Positions 53,688-62,036 of a stretch of DNA of 64,000 nt are shown here, piece after piece. Positions within the stretch are counted from its first letter, which is position 1; each line of letters starts with the position of its first letter. Origin of the DNA: an uncultured Eubacteriales bacterium. Lineage in GTDB: Bacteria; Bacillota; Clostridia; Oscillospirales; CAG-272. The notes beneath the pieces were generated by a model. The model saw nothing but the letters and a program-made list of their open reading frames with translations. It ran no database searches and was not told the origin of the DNA. Location: the NCBI GenBank assembly GCA_902491535.1, contig CABUHS010000009.1:1-64000 (forward strand). The letters run 5' to 3'. The position numbers and the translations under genes were made by a program.

Positions 53688-53825
53688 AACCCTTGATAAT
53701 TATTTCCGTAAGAGGGATTACTATGCGCTCACAGGCAAAATTACCGTATCTGTCATTATAGCATATTTTCCCCGAAAAAGCAAGTAATATCATTTTATGT
53801 GACAAAATAAAAAGGAGCAGTAAAA

Positions 53826-55088
53826 ATGAAAACCAAAGCAGTCAGAATTTACGGCAAAAATGACCTCCGTCTGGAGGAGTTTGAGCTTCCCGAAATGGGC
53901 GAGGACGAAATACTCGCGCATGTTATATCGGACAGTGTGTGCATGTCATCACACAAAGCGGCTCTTCAGGGCCCCGATCATAAGAGAGTTCCGAACGATG
54001 TCGCAGAGAACCCGACTATTATCGGACATGAGTTCTGCGGAGAGATCGTAAAGGTCGGTTCCAAATGGGCAGATCAGTTCAAACCGGGCGACCGTTTCTC
54101 CATTCAGCCTGCAATGAACTACAAGGGAAGTCTCGATGCACCCGGATATTCCTATAAGTATATCGGCGGCGACTCTACATATGTTATTATCCCGAACGAG
54201 GTTATGGAGACAGGCTGTCTGCTTTCCTATAAAGGCGATGCATTCTTCTACGGTTCTCTTGCAGAGCCGGTTTCCTGCATTGTCGGAGCTTTTCACGCAA
54301 ACTATCATACGACTCCCGGTAAGTATGTACATTCTATGGGCATAGCTGAGGGCGGCTGTGTTGCGATTCTTGCAGGAGCAGGCCCTATGGGACTCGGAGC
54401 AATCGACTATGCGATCGGCTGCGACCGTAAACCTTCTCTTGTTGTCGTTACCGACCTTGACGATGCACGTCTTGAGCGCGCTGAGCAGATCCTTTCTGTA
54501 AAGAAGGCTGAAGCAAAGGGCGTAAAACTCGTATATCTCAATACAGGAAAGCTCGAAGATCCGGTTGCGTACATGATGGAGCTTACCGGCGGTAAGGGTT
54601 ATGACGATGTATTTGTATATGCTCCTGTAAAGCCTGTTGTAGAAATGGGCGATAAGCTTCTTGCACGTGACGGCTGCCTTAACTTCTTTGCAGGTCCTAC
54701 AAATCAGGCGTTCTCTGCTGAATTTAACTTCTATAACGTACACTATGCATTTACTCATATAGTCGGAACGAGCGGCGGAAACACAGATGATATGCGTGAG
54801 GCTCTCCGCATGATGGAAAACGGAGATATTAACCCCGCTGCGATGATCACACACATCGGCGGACTTAACACCGTTGTTGATACAGTCATCAACCTTCCTG
54901 AGATCAAGGGAGGAAAGAAGCTTATATATACAAACAAGGAGATGCCCCTTGTTGCTATTGCAGATTTTGCCGAACTTGGTAAGACAGATCCTTTCTATGC
55001 TGATCTTGCTGAAATCTGCGGCAGAAACAACAATCTGTGGTGCCTTGAGGCAGAGCAGTACGTTCTGAAGAACGCAAAGGATATCTGA
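53826..55088 (+). CDS. Zinc-binding alcohol dehydrogenase, L-sorbose-1-phosphate reductase-like
   Basis: 420 residues, medium-chain dehydrogenase fold. IIGHEFCGEIVKVG near 65 and KPGDRFSIQPAM near 88 are in the zinc domain; CVAILAGAGPMGLGAIDYA near 180 is the nucleotide-binding loop. The segments LDAPGYSYKYIGGD and SLAEPVSCIVGAFHA follow the family annotated as L-sorbose-1-phosphate reductase (SorE). The usual catalytic Cys is in SVCMSSHKAAL. AAAAGGAGC precedes the ATG. It starts a three-gene set of sugar enzymes, so its substrate is more likely a sugar or polyol phosphate than a simple alcohol. Confidence 0.85.
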   Translation: MKTKAVRIYGKNDLRLEEFELPEMGEDEILAHVISDSVCMSSHKAALQGPDHKRVPNDVAENPTIIGHEFCGEIVKVGSKWADQFKPGDRFSIQPAMNYKGSLDAPGYSYKYIGGDSTYVIIPNEVMETGCLLSYKGDAFFYGSLAEPVSCIVGAFHANYHTTPGKYVHSMGIAEGGCVAILAGAGPMGLGAIDYAIGCDRKPSLVVVTDLDDARLERAEQILSVKKAEAKGVKLVYLNTGKLEDPVAYMMELTGGKGYDDVFVYAPVKPVVEMGDKLLARDGCLNFFAGPTNQAFSAEFNFYNVHYAFTHIVGTSGGNTDDMREALRMMENGDINPAAMITHIGGLNTVVDTVINLPEIKGGKKLIYTNKEMPLVAIADFAELGKTDPFYADLAEICGRNNNLWCLEAEQYVLKNAKDI

Positions 55089-55138
55089 TTATATACCGGA
55101 CTTTACGAATAAACAGTCTGGACAGGACTCTTTGTTTT

Positions 55139-55206
55139 ACCCCGAAATAACAAGGCTCCGGGATACCCGCCCGCAATCTATGATTGCACCCGGCGGGTCG
55201 GGTCTT
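55139..55206 (+). repeat. Dispersed palindromic repeat, copy E (best-preserved)
   Basis: ACCCCGAAATAACAAGGC, then TCCGGGATACCCGCCCGC; GCAATC and GATTGC pair around TAT, and outer ACCCGCC pairs with GGCGGGT. It lies between the zinc dehydrogenase and the aldolase genes, which read in the same direction. Confidence 0.82.
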
Positions 55207-55316
55207 TATTACCGTATTTTCAGAGCCGTCCTTAAAAGACGGCTCTGAATTGTAAAAAGACAGTACGCAGCCTATGGAGGGCGCGTCATATATAAATGAA
55301 GTGAAAGGCAACTGTA

Positions 55317-57260
55317 ATGTTTGAAAATGAACTTAAAGCGCTTGCCGGGATGAGCAATAAATTCGGTGCCGATGCCGAATACGTTCTCGCAGGCGGAGGA
55401 AACACCTCTTTTAAGAATGAGGATTATCTTTTTGTCAAGGGTTCGGGTACCTCTCTTGCAACTATAAAACCCGATGAATTTGTAAAAATGGACCGCCGTG
55501 CGCTCCACGCAATGTGGGATAAGAAATATCCGGAAAATGAGGAGGAGCGCGAAGCTGCCGTTCTCGAGGATATGATGGCGGCAAGAGTATACGGCGAAAC
55601 TCGCCGTCCGAGCGTTGAAACTCTGCTTCATGAGCTGTTTGAGCAGAAATATGTTCTTCATGTTCATCCGGCTGCAATAAACGGTGTAACATGCTCTGTA
55701 AGCGGTGCTGAATGTGTAAAGAAGCTGTTTCCGGACGCAGTATGGGTCCCGGTATGCAAGCCCGGATATATTCTCGCACTGAACTGCCGCGATGCTATCA
55801 AAGCAAAGATGGATGAAAACGGCGGAGTATTCCCTCAGATACTTCTTCTTCAGAATCACGGTCTGTTCGTAGCTGCCGATACAGCGGAAGAGGCAGGAGC
55901 GCTTGCTGAGCAGGTATATACCCGTATTCAGCATGAGGCTGAAGCTGCGAAATGCCTTCCGGATATGACTCCGATCGAGGATTTTGATATTGACCGCGCT
56001 GCTTCGATCGCACCTGTACTCCGTATGCTTTATTCAGGCGGAACCTGCGAAGCTGCTGTAAAATTTACATGCAACAAGGCTGTTCTTGAGTATGATCCTT
56101 CTACCAAGAGCCTTACGCCCGATCATATCGTTTATACAAAGGCAGCGCAGCTTGTTATCGCCGCTGATTCCGATAACGACGGTATTGTCCGTGCATTTAA
56201 TGAGTTCACCGAAAAGAACGGTTATATGCCTCGCATAGTTCTTGTAAGCGGTCTCGGAATGTTCGCGTGTGGAAAGAATATAAAGGAAGCTTCTATAGCA
56301 CAGGAAGTATTTCTTGATGCTGTTAAAATTACAGTTTACGCAAAGAATTACGGCGGCGTTCAGGCTATGCCCGACTGGCTTATAGATTTCATCGTAAACT
56401 GGGAGGTAGAGAGCTACCGCAGTAAGGTAAGCCTTGCGGCTGCTTCCAAGAAGCGTCTTGAAGGTAAGATAGTTGTCGTTACCGGAGGAGCGCAGGGATT
56501 CGGAAAGGGAATTGCCGACGCCATGGCTGCCGAGGGTGCAAACGTTGTTATCGCCGATATGAACGCTGACGGCGCTAAAGCTACCGCGGATACATACGGA
56601 ATTCACGGTTTCTCTGTCGCTGCAAATGTAACTGACGAAAATTCCGTTAAGAATATGATCGACCGTACGGTGCTTGCATTCGGCGGACTCGATGTATTTG
56701 TAAATAATGCAGGAATTGCAAAAGCAGGAAGCCTTGAAGAGATGACTCAGAAAACTCTTGAATTTGTTACTGCCGTCAACTACACCGGATACTATCTCTG
56801 CGCTAAGTATGCATCACGCGTAATGAAGCTTCAGCATCAGATCGCACCGTCTTACATGATGGATATTATTGAGATCAACTCTAAATCCGGACTTGAAGGT
56901 TCGAATAAGAACTTCGCATATGCCGGAAGTAAATTCGGAGGAATCGGACTTACACAGTCGTTCGCTCTTGAGCTTGTTCCTTACAATATCAAGGTCAACG
57001 CAGTGTGCCCGGGTAACTTCCTCAACGGACCGCTGTGGAGTGATCCCGAAAAAGGACTTTTTGTACAGTATCTTAAGGCAGGTAAGGTTCCCGGTGCAAA
57101 GAATGTCGAGGATGTACGCCGCTTCTATGAGAGCAAGGTCCCGATGAACCGCGGATGCGAGACTATCGACGTTGCACGCGCACTCTTCTATATTATTGAG
57201 CAGGAGTACGAGACAGGACAGGCTATCCCAGTAACCGGCGGACAGGTAATGCTTAAGTAA
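55317..57260 (+). CDS. Bifunctional aldolase / short-chain dehydrogenase (rhamnulose-1-phosphate aldolase-SDR type)
   Basis: 647 residues with two fused domains. Residues 1-about 360 are a class II aldolase: GGGNTSFKNED near 26, HVHPAAINGVTCS near 119 (metal histidines) and LLQNHGLFVAAD near 179. Residues about 385-647 are an SDR: VVTGGAQGFGKGI near 390, NNAGIA and the catalytic Tyr/Lys in YAGSKFGGI near 540. Fusions of this type cleave rhamnulose 1-phosphate and oxidise the lactaldehyde formed, but related proteins act on other sugars. AAAGG lies before the ATG. No transporter or isomerase gene is nearby. Confidence 0.88.
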   Translation: MFENELKALAGMSNKFGADAEYVLAGGGNTSFKNEDYLFVKGSGTSLATIKPDEFVKMDRRALHAMWDKKYPENEEEREAAVLEDMMAARVYGETRRPSVETLLHELFEQKYVLHVHPAAINGVTCSVSGAECVKKLFPDAVWVPVCKPGYILALNCRDAIKAKMDENGGVFPQILLLQNHGLFVAADTAEEAGALAEQVYTRIQHEAEAAKCLPDMTPIEDFDIDRAASIAPVLRMLYSGGTCEAAVKFTCNKAVLEYDPSTKSLTPDHIVYTKAAQLVIAADSDNDGIVRAFNEFTEKNGYMPRIVLVSGLGMFACGKNIKEASIAQEVFLDAVKITVYAKNYGGVQAMPDWLIDFIVNWEVESYRSKVSLAAASKKRLEGKIVVVTGGAQGFGKGIADAMAAEGANVVIADMNADGAKATADTYGIHGFSVAANVTDENSVKNMIDRTVLAFGGLDVFVNNAGIAKAGSLEEMTQKTLEFVTAVNYTGYYLCAKYASRVMKLQHQIAPSYMMDIIEINSKSGLEGSNKNFAYAGSKFGGIGLTQSFALELVPYNIKVNAVCPGNFLNGPLWSDPEKGLFVQYLKAGKVPGAKNVEDVRRFYESKVPMNRGCETIDVARALFYIIEQEYETGQAIPVTGGQVMLK

Positions 57261-57399
57261 GATTCAAATATCAAATAAAGATACGCTGCCTCCCTCAAAA
57301 GGGAGGCGTGTGTCGTTAGAAACGGACAGGCGCGGGGCATACTGGCAGTTGAGTGCGCCCGGCGATATAAAAGTGATAAAATCAAGGGAGATCAAAAAA

Positions 57400-58587
57400 A
57401 TGATGACACTCGAACAGCTGCGCGATATAAAAGCGCGCACCGACAAAGGCGAGCTTCCTGCTCCGCCCGATACCGATTATGTAAATAATCACATTCATAC
57501 GACCTATTCTTTCTCTCCGTATAATCCTACCGAGGCTGTATACATGGCATGGAAGAACGGTCTTAAAACTGCAGGAATCATGGATCATGATTCCGCAAGC
57601 GGTGCAAAAGAGTTTATTGAGGCAGGAAAAATTATCGGAATGCCTGTCACCTGCGGAATCGAATGCCGCATCGATATGTCCATGACAGCGCTTAACGGTC
57701 GCCGGATCAATAACCCCGACCAGAAATCTGTGGCATACGTTGCAATGCACGGTATTCCTCATCAGAATATTGACCGCGTGGACGCTTTCCTTGCGCCCTA
57801 TCGTGCAAAGCGCAATATCCGTAATAAAAAGATGTGTGAGAACATAACCGAACTTGTAAAGCCTTACGGACTTTCTCTTGATTTTGAGAAGGATGTTCTT
57901 CCGATCTCAAATTATGCTGTGGGCGGTTCGGTTACCGAGCGTCATATTCTTTTTGCTCTTGCAAAGAAGATCACATCTATTTACAGGACTCCTGCCGAGG
58001 TTATAGATTTTCTTGAAAACGGAATGAAGATAAAGCTTTCGGAAAAGCTTCGCGGCTTTATTGCCGACGGAGATAAGACTCCCGAATTCTATGAGTATGA
58101 TATTCTCGGCGTTCTCAAGAGCGACCTTGTCGAGAAATTCTATATTCCCGCAACCGATGAGTGCCCTGCGGCGCCTGACTTTATAAAGATGGTACACGAT
58201 AACGGAGGTATTGCGGCATACGCATATCTCGGCGATATCGGCGAGTCGGTCACGGGTGACAAAAAGGCACAGAAGTTTGAGGACGAATACCTTGATCTGC
58301 TGGTAGATGTTATAAAGGAGCTTGGCTTTGACGCTATTACATATATGCCTACCCGTAATACGCTTGAGCAGCTCCAGCGCATCATGAAGATCTGCAAGGA
58401 TAATAATTTCTTCCAGATCAGCGGAGAAGATATTAACTCACCCCGTCAGTCTTTCCTCTGCAAGGCTCTCGATGACGATCATTTTAAGCACTTGATCGAC
58501 AATACATATACTCTTATCGGGTATGAGACTGAAGCTTCGGAAGATCTTACCGCTGCGAAGGCAAAATATTCGTTTATTTTTGATTAA
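57400..58587 (+). CDS. PHP-domain phosphoesterase-like protein
   Basis: 395 residues from ATG 57400 (AAGGGAG upstream; the upstream in-frame extension of 30 residues is not conserved in character). Metal-binding motifs NNHIHTTYSFSPYNP, IMDHDSASGAKEFIEAG, GIECRID and a later HDNGGIAAYAYLGD are typical of the PHP superfamily (histidinol-phosphatase-like). Near the C terminus the FFQISGEDINSPRQ segment holds further metal ligands. Likely a sugar phosphatase or hydrolase. Its fixed place behind the aldolase/SDR gene suggests it acts in the same sugar pathway. Confidence 0.8.
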   Translation: MMTLEQLRDIKARTDKGELPAPPDTDYVNNHIHTTYSFSPYNPTEAVYMAWKNGLKTAGIMDHDSASGAKEFIEAGKIIGMPVTCGIECRIDMSMTALNGRRINNPDQKSVAYVAMHGIPHQNIDRVDAFLAPYRAKRNIRNKKMCENITELVKPYGLSLDFEKDVLPISNYAVGGSVTERHILFALAKKITSIYRTPAEVIDFLENGMKIKLSEKLRGFIADGDKTPEFYEYDILGVLKSDLVEKFYIPATDECPAAPDFIKMVHDNGGIAAYAYLGDIGESVTGDKKAQKFEDEYLDLLVDVIKELGFDAITYMPTRNTLEQLQRIMKICKDNNFFQISGEDINSPRQSFLCKALDDDHFKHLIDNTYTLIGYETEASEDLTAAKAKYSFIFD

Positions 58588-58599
58588 TTTTGTATATTC

Positions 58600-58636
58600 G
58601 GATCACTGTATATATTACGGTGATCCGTGATTTTTT
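58600..58636 (+). terminator. Terminator of the dehydrogenase-aldolase-PHP operon
   Basis: GGATCACTGTA and TACGGTGATCC form an 11-bp stem (one G-U pair), followed by GTGATTTTTT. Confidence 0.8.
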
Positions 58637-58772
58637 GATCTGCACAAATGTTTTTTGTTGCTTCACGGAAGTCTGAAATGAAATTTATACGGTGTTTTCG
58701 TATTGCCTGATTGTTATGTGGCATTAACATTAGTATGTTGATTTTGCTGTGAATGTATTTCGGAGAAAAAAT

Positions 58773-59078
58773 ATGAATGTTCTTGATTTTATTTGCCGGA
58801 ACTTAAATATTTGTTTTTTGATTTTTCTTGTCTGGAATTTTGCTGTGTTTATACTGTACGGAGCGGATAAGCGGCGTGCAAAAAACGGCGGACAGAGGAT
58901 AAGGGAACGGACATTGCTCGCGGCCGCATTTCTGTTCGGCGGAATCGGAGCATGGCTCGGCATGTGTCTTTTCAGGCATAAGACACGGCATAAAAGATTT
59001 GTGCTAACGGTTCCGCCTGCCGCTCTTATTCAGATCGCATTGATAATATTCGTTATCTTACGCTGCGATATTATTTGA
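58773..59078 (+). CDS. DUF1294 family membrane protein
   Basis: 101 residues from ATG 58773 (GGAG 7 nt upstream). Three hydrophobic helices with VWNFAVFILYGADKRRAKNGGQRIRERTLL (cited here in parts: YGADKRRAKNGGQRIRE) and GGIGAWLGMCLFRHKTRHKRF, the DUF1294 signature. Members are small membrane proteins of unknown role. Confidence 0.88.
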   Translation: MNVLDFICRNLNICFLIFLVWNFAVFILYGADKRRAKNGGQRIRERTLLAAAFLFGGIGAWLGMCLFRHKTRHKRFVLTVPPAALIQIALIIFVILRCDII

Positions 59079-59258
59079 CGGCCTTTATTGTTTATGCGGC
59101 GGAAAAGAATGTATCGCGCTTTTAATATACAGATCTATACAGATCGCGTTTAGGTGATGCCGATCAATATGATAAGCTTTTTTATATTTAGTCCGGAGTG
59201 TTGAGAGTATGAAGCACGAAGAAAAATACTGAAAATTGAGTTTTTTTCAAAAAAGGTA

Positions 59259-59287
59259 TTGACAAACCCGGTATAATGTGGTATGAT
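59259..59287 (+). promoter_or_regulatory. Promoter of tRNA-Arg
   Basis: TTGACA, 17 bp, TATGAT. The spacer AACCCGGTATAATGTGG contains a second TATAAT; compare the GH89 promoter. Confidence 0.8.
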
Positions 59288-59319
59288 AATTAAGCTTTCA
59301 GGAGAAAGCAATAAAGCAT

Positions 59320-59395
59320 GCGCCCGTAGCTCAGCGGATAGAGTACTCGGCTACGAACCGATTGGTCGGAGGTTCGAATCCTCTCGGGCGCGCCA
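59320..59395 (+). tRNA. trnR: tRNA-Arg (anticodon ACG)
   Basis: 76 nt with encoded CCA. Acceptor GCGCCCG/CGGGCGC perfect; D stem GCTC/GAGT (G-U); anticodon loop CTACGAA; T stem GGAGG/CCTCT with loop TTCGAAT. The anticodon stem begins with a C-U mismatch (27-43). The ACG anticodon implies TadA editing to inosine. Confidence 0.96.
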
Positions 59396-59401
59396 GAAGA
59401 T

Positions 59402-59428
59402 AAAGTCGCTGATAGAGCGGCTTTTTTC
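59402..59428 (+). terminator. Terminator of tRNA-Arg
   Basis: AAAGTCGCT and AGCGGCTTT form a 9-bp stem (one G-U pair) with a 4-nt loop, then a T run. Confidence 0.85.
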
Positions 59429-59512
59429 TTTGCTGTGGTGCTTTTGATTTGTTGCTTTGAATAAGATCAGCTTTACTGGTTGATTATTTATTTTAAGCGC
59501 GGAGGATATGTC

Positions 59513-60331
59513 GTGACAGATGTAATGAACAGTACGGAAATAAAAAAAATAACTGCTGTAATTTCTCCGGATATTACAAAACGTCTGAAGCTTATATATA
59601 AGCCTTTAACAGGATCGACCAACACGGATGTGCGGAATTTTGTAAACGCCGAATATGACGGCAGAACAATGTATGCGGTAATTGCAGAGGCACAGACAGA
59701 CGGACGCGGAACACAGGGTCGCAGCTTTTATTCTCCGCAGGGAAGCGGCCTTTATATGAGTCTGCTTATTCCTTTCAGTGATTGCTGTGATAGACTGCCG
59801 CTTGCTACTCCCGCTGCTGCGGTCGGCGTTTGTAATGCTGTTTGTGCCGTCGGAACTGCTTTTAATACGGAAAAGAATCCGTCGGTAAAATGGGTGAATG
59901 ATGTTTATTTAGGCGGAAAGAAAGTCTGCGGAATACTTACGGAGAGTGTTATGCAGGACGGCGGCATAGCGGCTGTAATTATAGGTATCGGTATTAACGT
60001 ATATTCTCCTGACGGGAATTTTCCTGACGGACTTTCCGAAAGAGCAGGCGCTGTATTTACCGAGAGGATACAGGGATTGCGCAACAGACTTGCTGCAGAA
60101 GTGATATGCCGCGTTACGGATGCTGTATGTTCATGCGATAAGCACGAGATAATCTCTCAGTACCGAAAGCGTTGCAGGACTATCGGATGTACCGTAGATG
60201 CTTTTATCGACGGATGTCCGGAAAGCTGCACGGCTGAGGATATAACCGATGATTGTCATTTGCTTCTCAGACGGGCAGACGGCAGTACCTTTACGGTAAT
60301 ATCGTCTGCGCAGCTTTTGCGTTATACTTAA
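59513..60331 (+). CDS. birA: Biotin-protein ligase (monofunctional BirA)
   Basis: 272 residues from GTG 59513 (GGAGG 7 nt upstream); the TTG at 59480 is less likely. The catalytic core has STNTDVRNF near 39, the biotinyl-AMP loop DGRGTQGRSFYSPQG near 69 and KWVNDVYLGGKKVCGILTE near 130, then a small C-terminal SH3-like domain. No N-terminal DNA-binding domain, so it can ligate biotin to carboxylases but not repress genes. It uses biotin and ATP in the cytoplasm. Confidence 0.93.
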   Translation: MTDVMNSTEIKKITAVISPDITKRLKLIYKPLTGSTNTDVRNFVNAEYDGRTMYAVIAEAQTDGRGTQGRSFYSPQGSGLYMSLLIPFSDCCDRLPLATPAAAVGVCNAVCAVGTAFNTEKNPSVKWVNDVYLGGKKVCGILTESVMQDGGIAAVIIGIGINVYSPDGNFPDGLSERAGAVFTERIQGLRNRLAAEVICRVTDAVCSCDKHEIISQYRKRCRTIGCTVDAFIDGCPESCTAEDITDDCHLLLRRADGSTFTVISSAQLLRYT

Positions 60332-60346
60332 AAATTATAATACCTA

Positions 60347-60374
60347 TTGACATTTTAATATAAAATGATATAAT
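60347..60374 (+). promoter_or_regulatory. Promoter of the small membrane protein gene
   Basis: TTGACA, 16 bp, TATAAT with TG one base before the -10. Confidence 0.75.
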
Positions 60375-60429
60375 AATATATACTGTTAGAAAATATTTCT
60401 GCTTTTGAAAACTGACAGGAAGGATGTTT

Positions 60430-60654
60430 ATGGAGCTTTTTAGTATATTTTTGTTGGCGCTGATCGGAGTAGCTGCTCTTATTGTTATAGTGCTTGCGGT
60501 AAAACTTACGCGTTTTGTCGGCAAAAATTCGGATAAAACTGTCGCAGATGTCGAACAGGAATTAAAAACAGGACTTACGCATATATTCCTTGCAGGTACA
60601 TATTTTTCGATACTCTGTCTCGTTTATATAATTGTATCCGTTTTTATGAGATAA
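60430..60654 (+). CDS. Small membrane protein, unknown
   Basis: 74 residues from ATG 60430 (AGGAAGG 6 nt upstream). Two hydrophobic helices (FSIFLLALIGVAALIVIVL and FSILCLVYIIVSVF) flank a charged segment with KNSDKTVADVEQELK. Not recognised. It has its own promoter and terminator, which supports a real gene despite its size. Confidence 0.6.
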   Translation: MELFSIFLLALIGVAALIVIVLAVKLTRFVGKNSDKTVADVEQELKTGLTHIFLAGTYFSILCLVYIIVSVFMR

Positions 60655-60673
60655 CTGCGCGCAGGCATTTTAA

Positions 60674-60700
60674 CCGCACATATGTGCGGCTTTTCTTTTT
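60674..60700 (+). terminator. Terminator of the small membrane protein gene
   Basis: CCGCAC and GTGCGG pair around ATAT, followed by CTTTTCTTTTT. Confidence 0.82.
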
Positions 60701-60789
60701 ATATGTTTCAGATCGGTATATAATATTTCGCTTATCAAACTTTCCGTTATCTGCATTGTTTTTATTTTTATATTATTACGGAGGCTTAT

Positions 60790-61875
60790 ATGGTAAAAAG
60801 AGAAAGAAATTATTCATATGATGTCATACGCATCTTTGCGCTTTTTAGTGTTATTTCAGTTCACTTCTTTTTGAATTCTGGATTTTACAAAGAGCTTGTG
60901 TTCGGCAGGGAAATGCTTATCATGACGACTATGCGCTCTTTTTTTATGATATGCGTACCTCTTTTTCTGATGCTCAGCGGAGCGCTTGTATATAGAAAGA
61001 CTCTTGAGAAAAAGTATTATACAGGTATTATCAGTATTGTTGCGGTATATTTACTTGCGAGTATTGCCTGTGCTGTCTATCGGATTTTAATCAGGGGTGA
61101 TGAATTTACGGCGGCAAGCGCCGTTTTGGAGACATTGCAATTTAATATGGCTCCGTACGGCTGGTATGTTGAAATGTATATAGGCTTGTTTCTTCTGATA
61201 CCGTTTCTTAACCTTATGTATAATACGCTCGGCACGAAGAAGAGAAAGCTTGCGCTTGTTGTAACACTGGTGGTTATTACTGCATTACCGACGGTTATCA
61301 ATATACACCCTGTAGAGATCGGAGAGCATACTTACAGTAAGTTTGTAGGAGATTGGTGGTATCTTTTATATCCTGTAAGCTATTACATTATCGGAGCGTT
61401 TCTCGGTGAGTACAAGCCTAAGCTGCGCAGGATAACCTGTCTTTTACTTATTGTCGCGGTAACGGCTGTTTACGGTTATTATATGTATTACAGGAGTAAG
61501 AATGAGTGGTTTATCGGAGGTTTCCTTTCGGAACACCGATCGCTTCCGGTCGTAATACTTGCTGTACTTGTGTTTATCTTCATTTCAGGATTTGATCTGT
61601 CTTCTGCGCCGCGGCCTGTCAAGAAGGTGCTTTCGGAGCTTTCCGGATGCTGTTACGGGGCATATCTTGTGTCATTTATATTTGACGATATGTTTTATAA
61701 AACGCTTGACGAGCGCGTACCGAATATGACGGACAAGCTTAACTTTTTTCCTCATACGGTTTTGAGTGTATTTGTATGTTCGCTGCTTTTGTCCTATCTG
61801 ATAAACATTGTATACAGATTGCTCGACTTTGCGGTCCGGACATTTATCCGTAAATTACATAAACTGAGCTGCTGA
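60790..61875 (+). CDS. Acyltransferase family 3 membrane protein
   Basis: 361 residues with about ten hydrophobic helices. The first contains the family motif SYDVIRIFALFSVISVHF, with the catalytic His; RSFFMICVPLFLMLSGAL and GWYVEMYIGLFLLIPFLN follow. Members O-acylate surface sugars or peptidoglycan. The acceptor cannot be told. GGAGG precedes the ATG. Confidence 0.9.
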   Translation: MVKRERNYSYDVIRIFALFSVISVHFFLNSGFYKELVFGREMLIMTTMRSFFMICVPLFLMLSGALVYRKTLEKKYYTGIISIVAVYLLASIACAVYRILIRGDEFTAASAVLETLQFNMAPYGWYVEMYIGLFLLIPFLNLMYNTLGTKKRKLALVVTLVVITALPTVINIHPVEIGEHTYSKFVGDWWYLLYPVSYYIIGAFLGEYKPKLRRITCLLLIVAVTAVYGYYMYYRSKNEWFIGGFLSEHRSLPVVILAVLVFIFISGFDLSSAPRPVKKVLSELSGCCYGAYLVSFIFDDMFYKTLDERVPNMTDKLNFFPHTVLSVFVCSLLLSYLINIVYRLLDFAVRTFIRKLHKLSC

Positions 61876-61886
61876 AAAAGTATAAC

Positions 61887-61922
61887 AAAAAACGTACAGC
61901 CATTGAATGCTGTACGTTTTTT
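61887..61922. terminator. Bidirectional terminator after the acyltransferase gene
   Basis: AAAAAACGTACAGC and GCTGTACGTTTTTT form a perfect 14-bp stem with an 8-nt loop, between convergent genes. Confidence 0.93.
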
Positions 61923-61925
61923 ATC

Positions 61926-61987
61926 GTGAAACAACAAGGTTCCGTAGTACCCGCCCGCAATCTATGATTGCGGACAGGTAGGGTCGT
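61926..61987 (+). repeat. Dispersed palindromic repeat, copy F
   Basis: GTGAAACAACAAGGTTCCG then TAGTACCCGCCCGC; CCGCAATC and GATTGCGG pair around TAT. Located between convergent genes, just after their terminator. Confidence 0.8.
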
Positions 61988-62036
61988 TGTGATAAGTATC
62001 AGTTTATCTTAGAAGCAATATGTTCAGAGTTTTTTA

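Noticed and set aside
53949..54854. 301-codon minus-strand frame opposite the zinc dehydrogenase
   Set aside because: Same reasoning; unusual Cys/Arg/His content and no signals.
24434..61987. CRISPR array
   Set aside because: The repeats found are single, scattered, in both orientations and far apart; there are no regular spacers and no cas genes.
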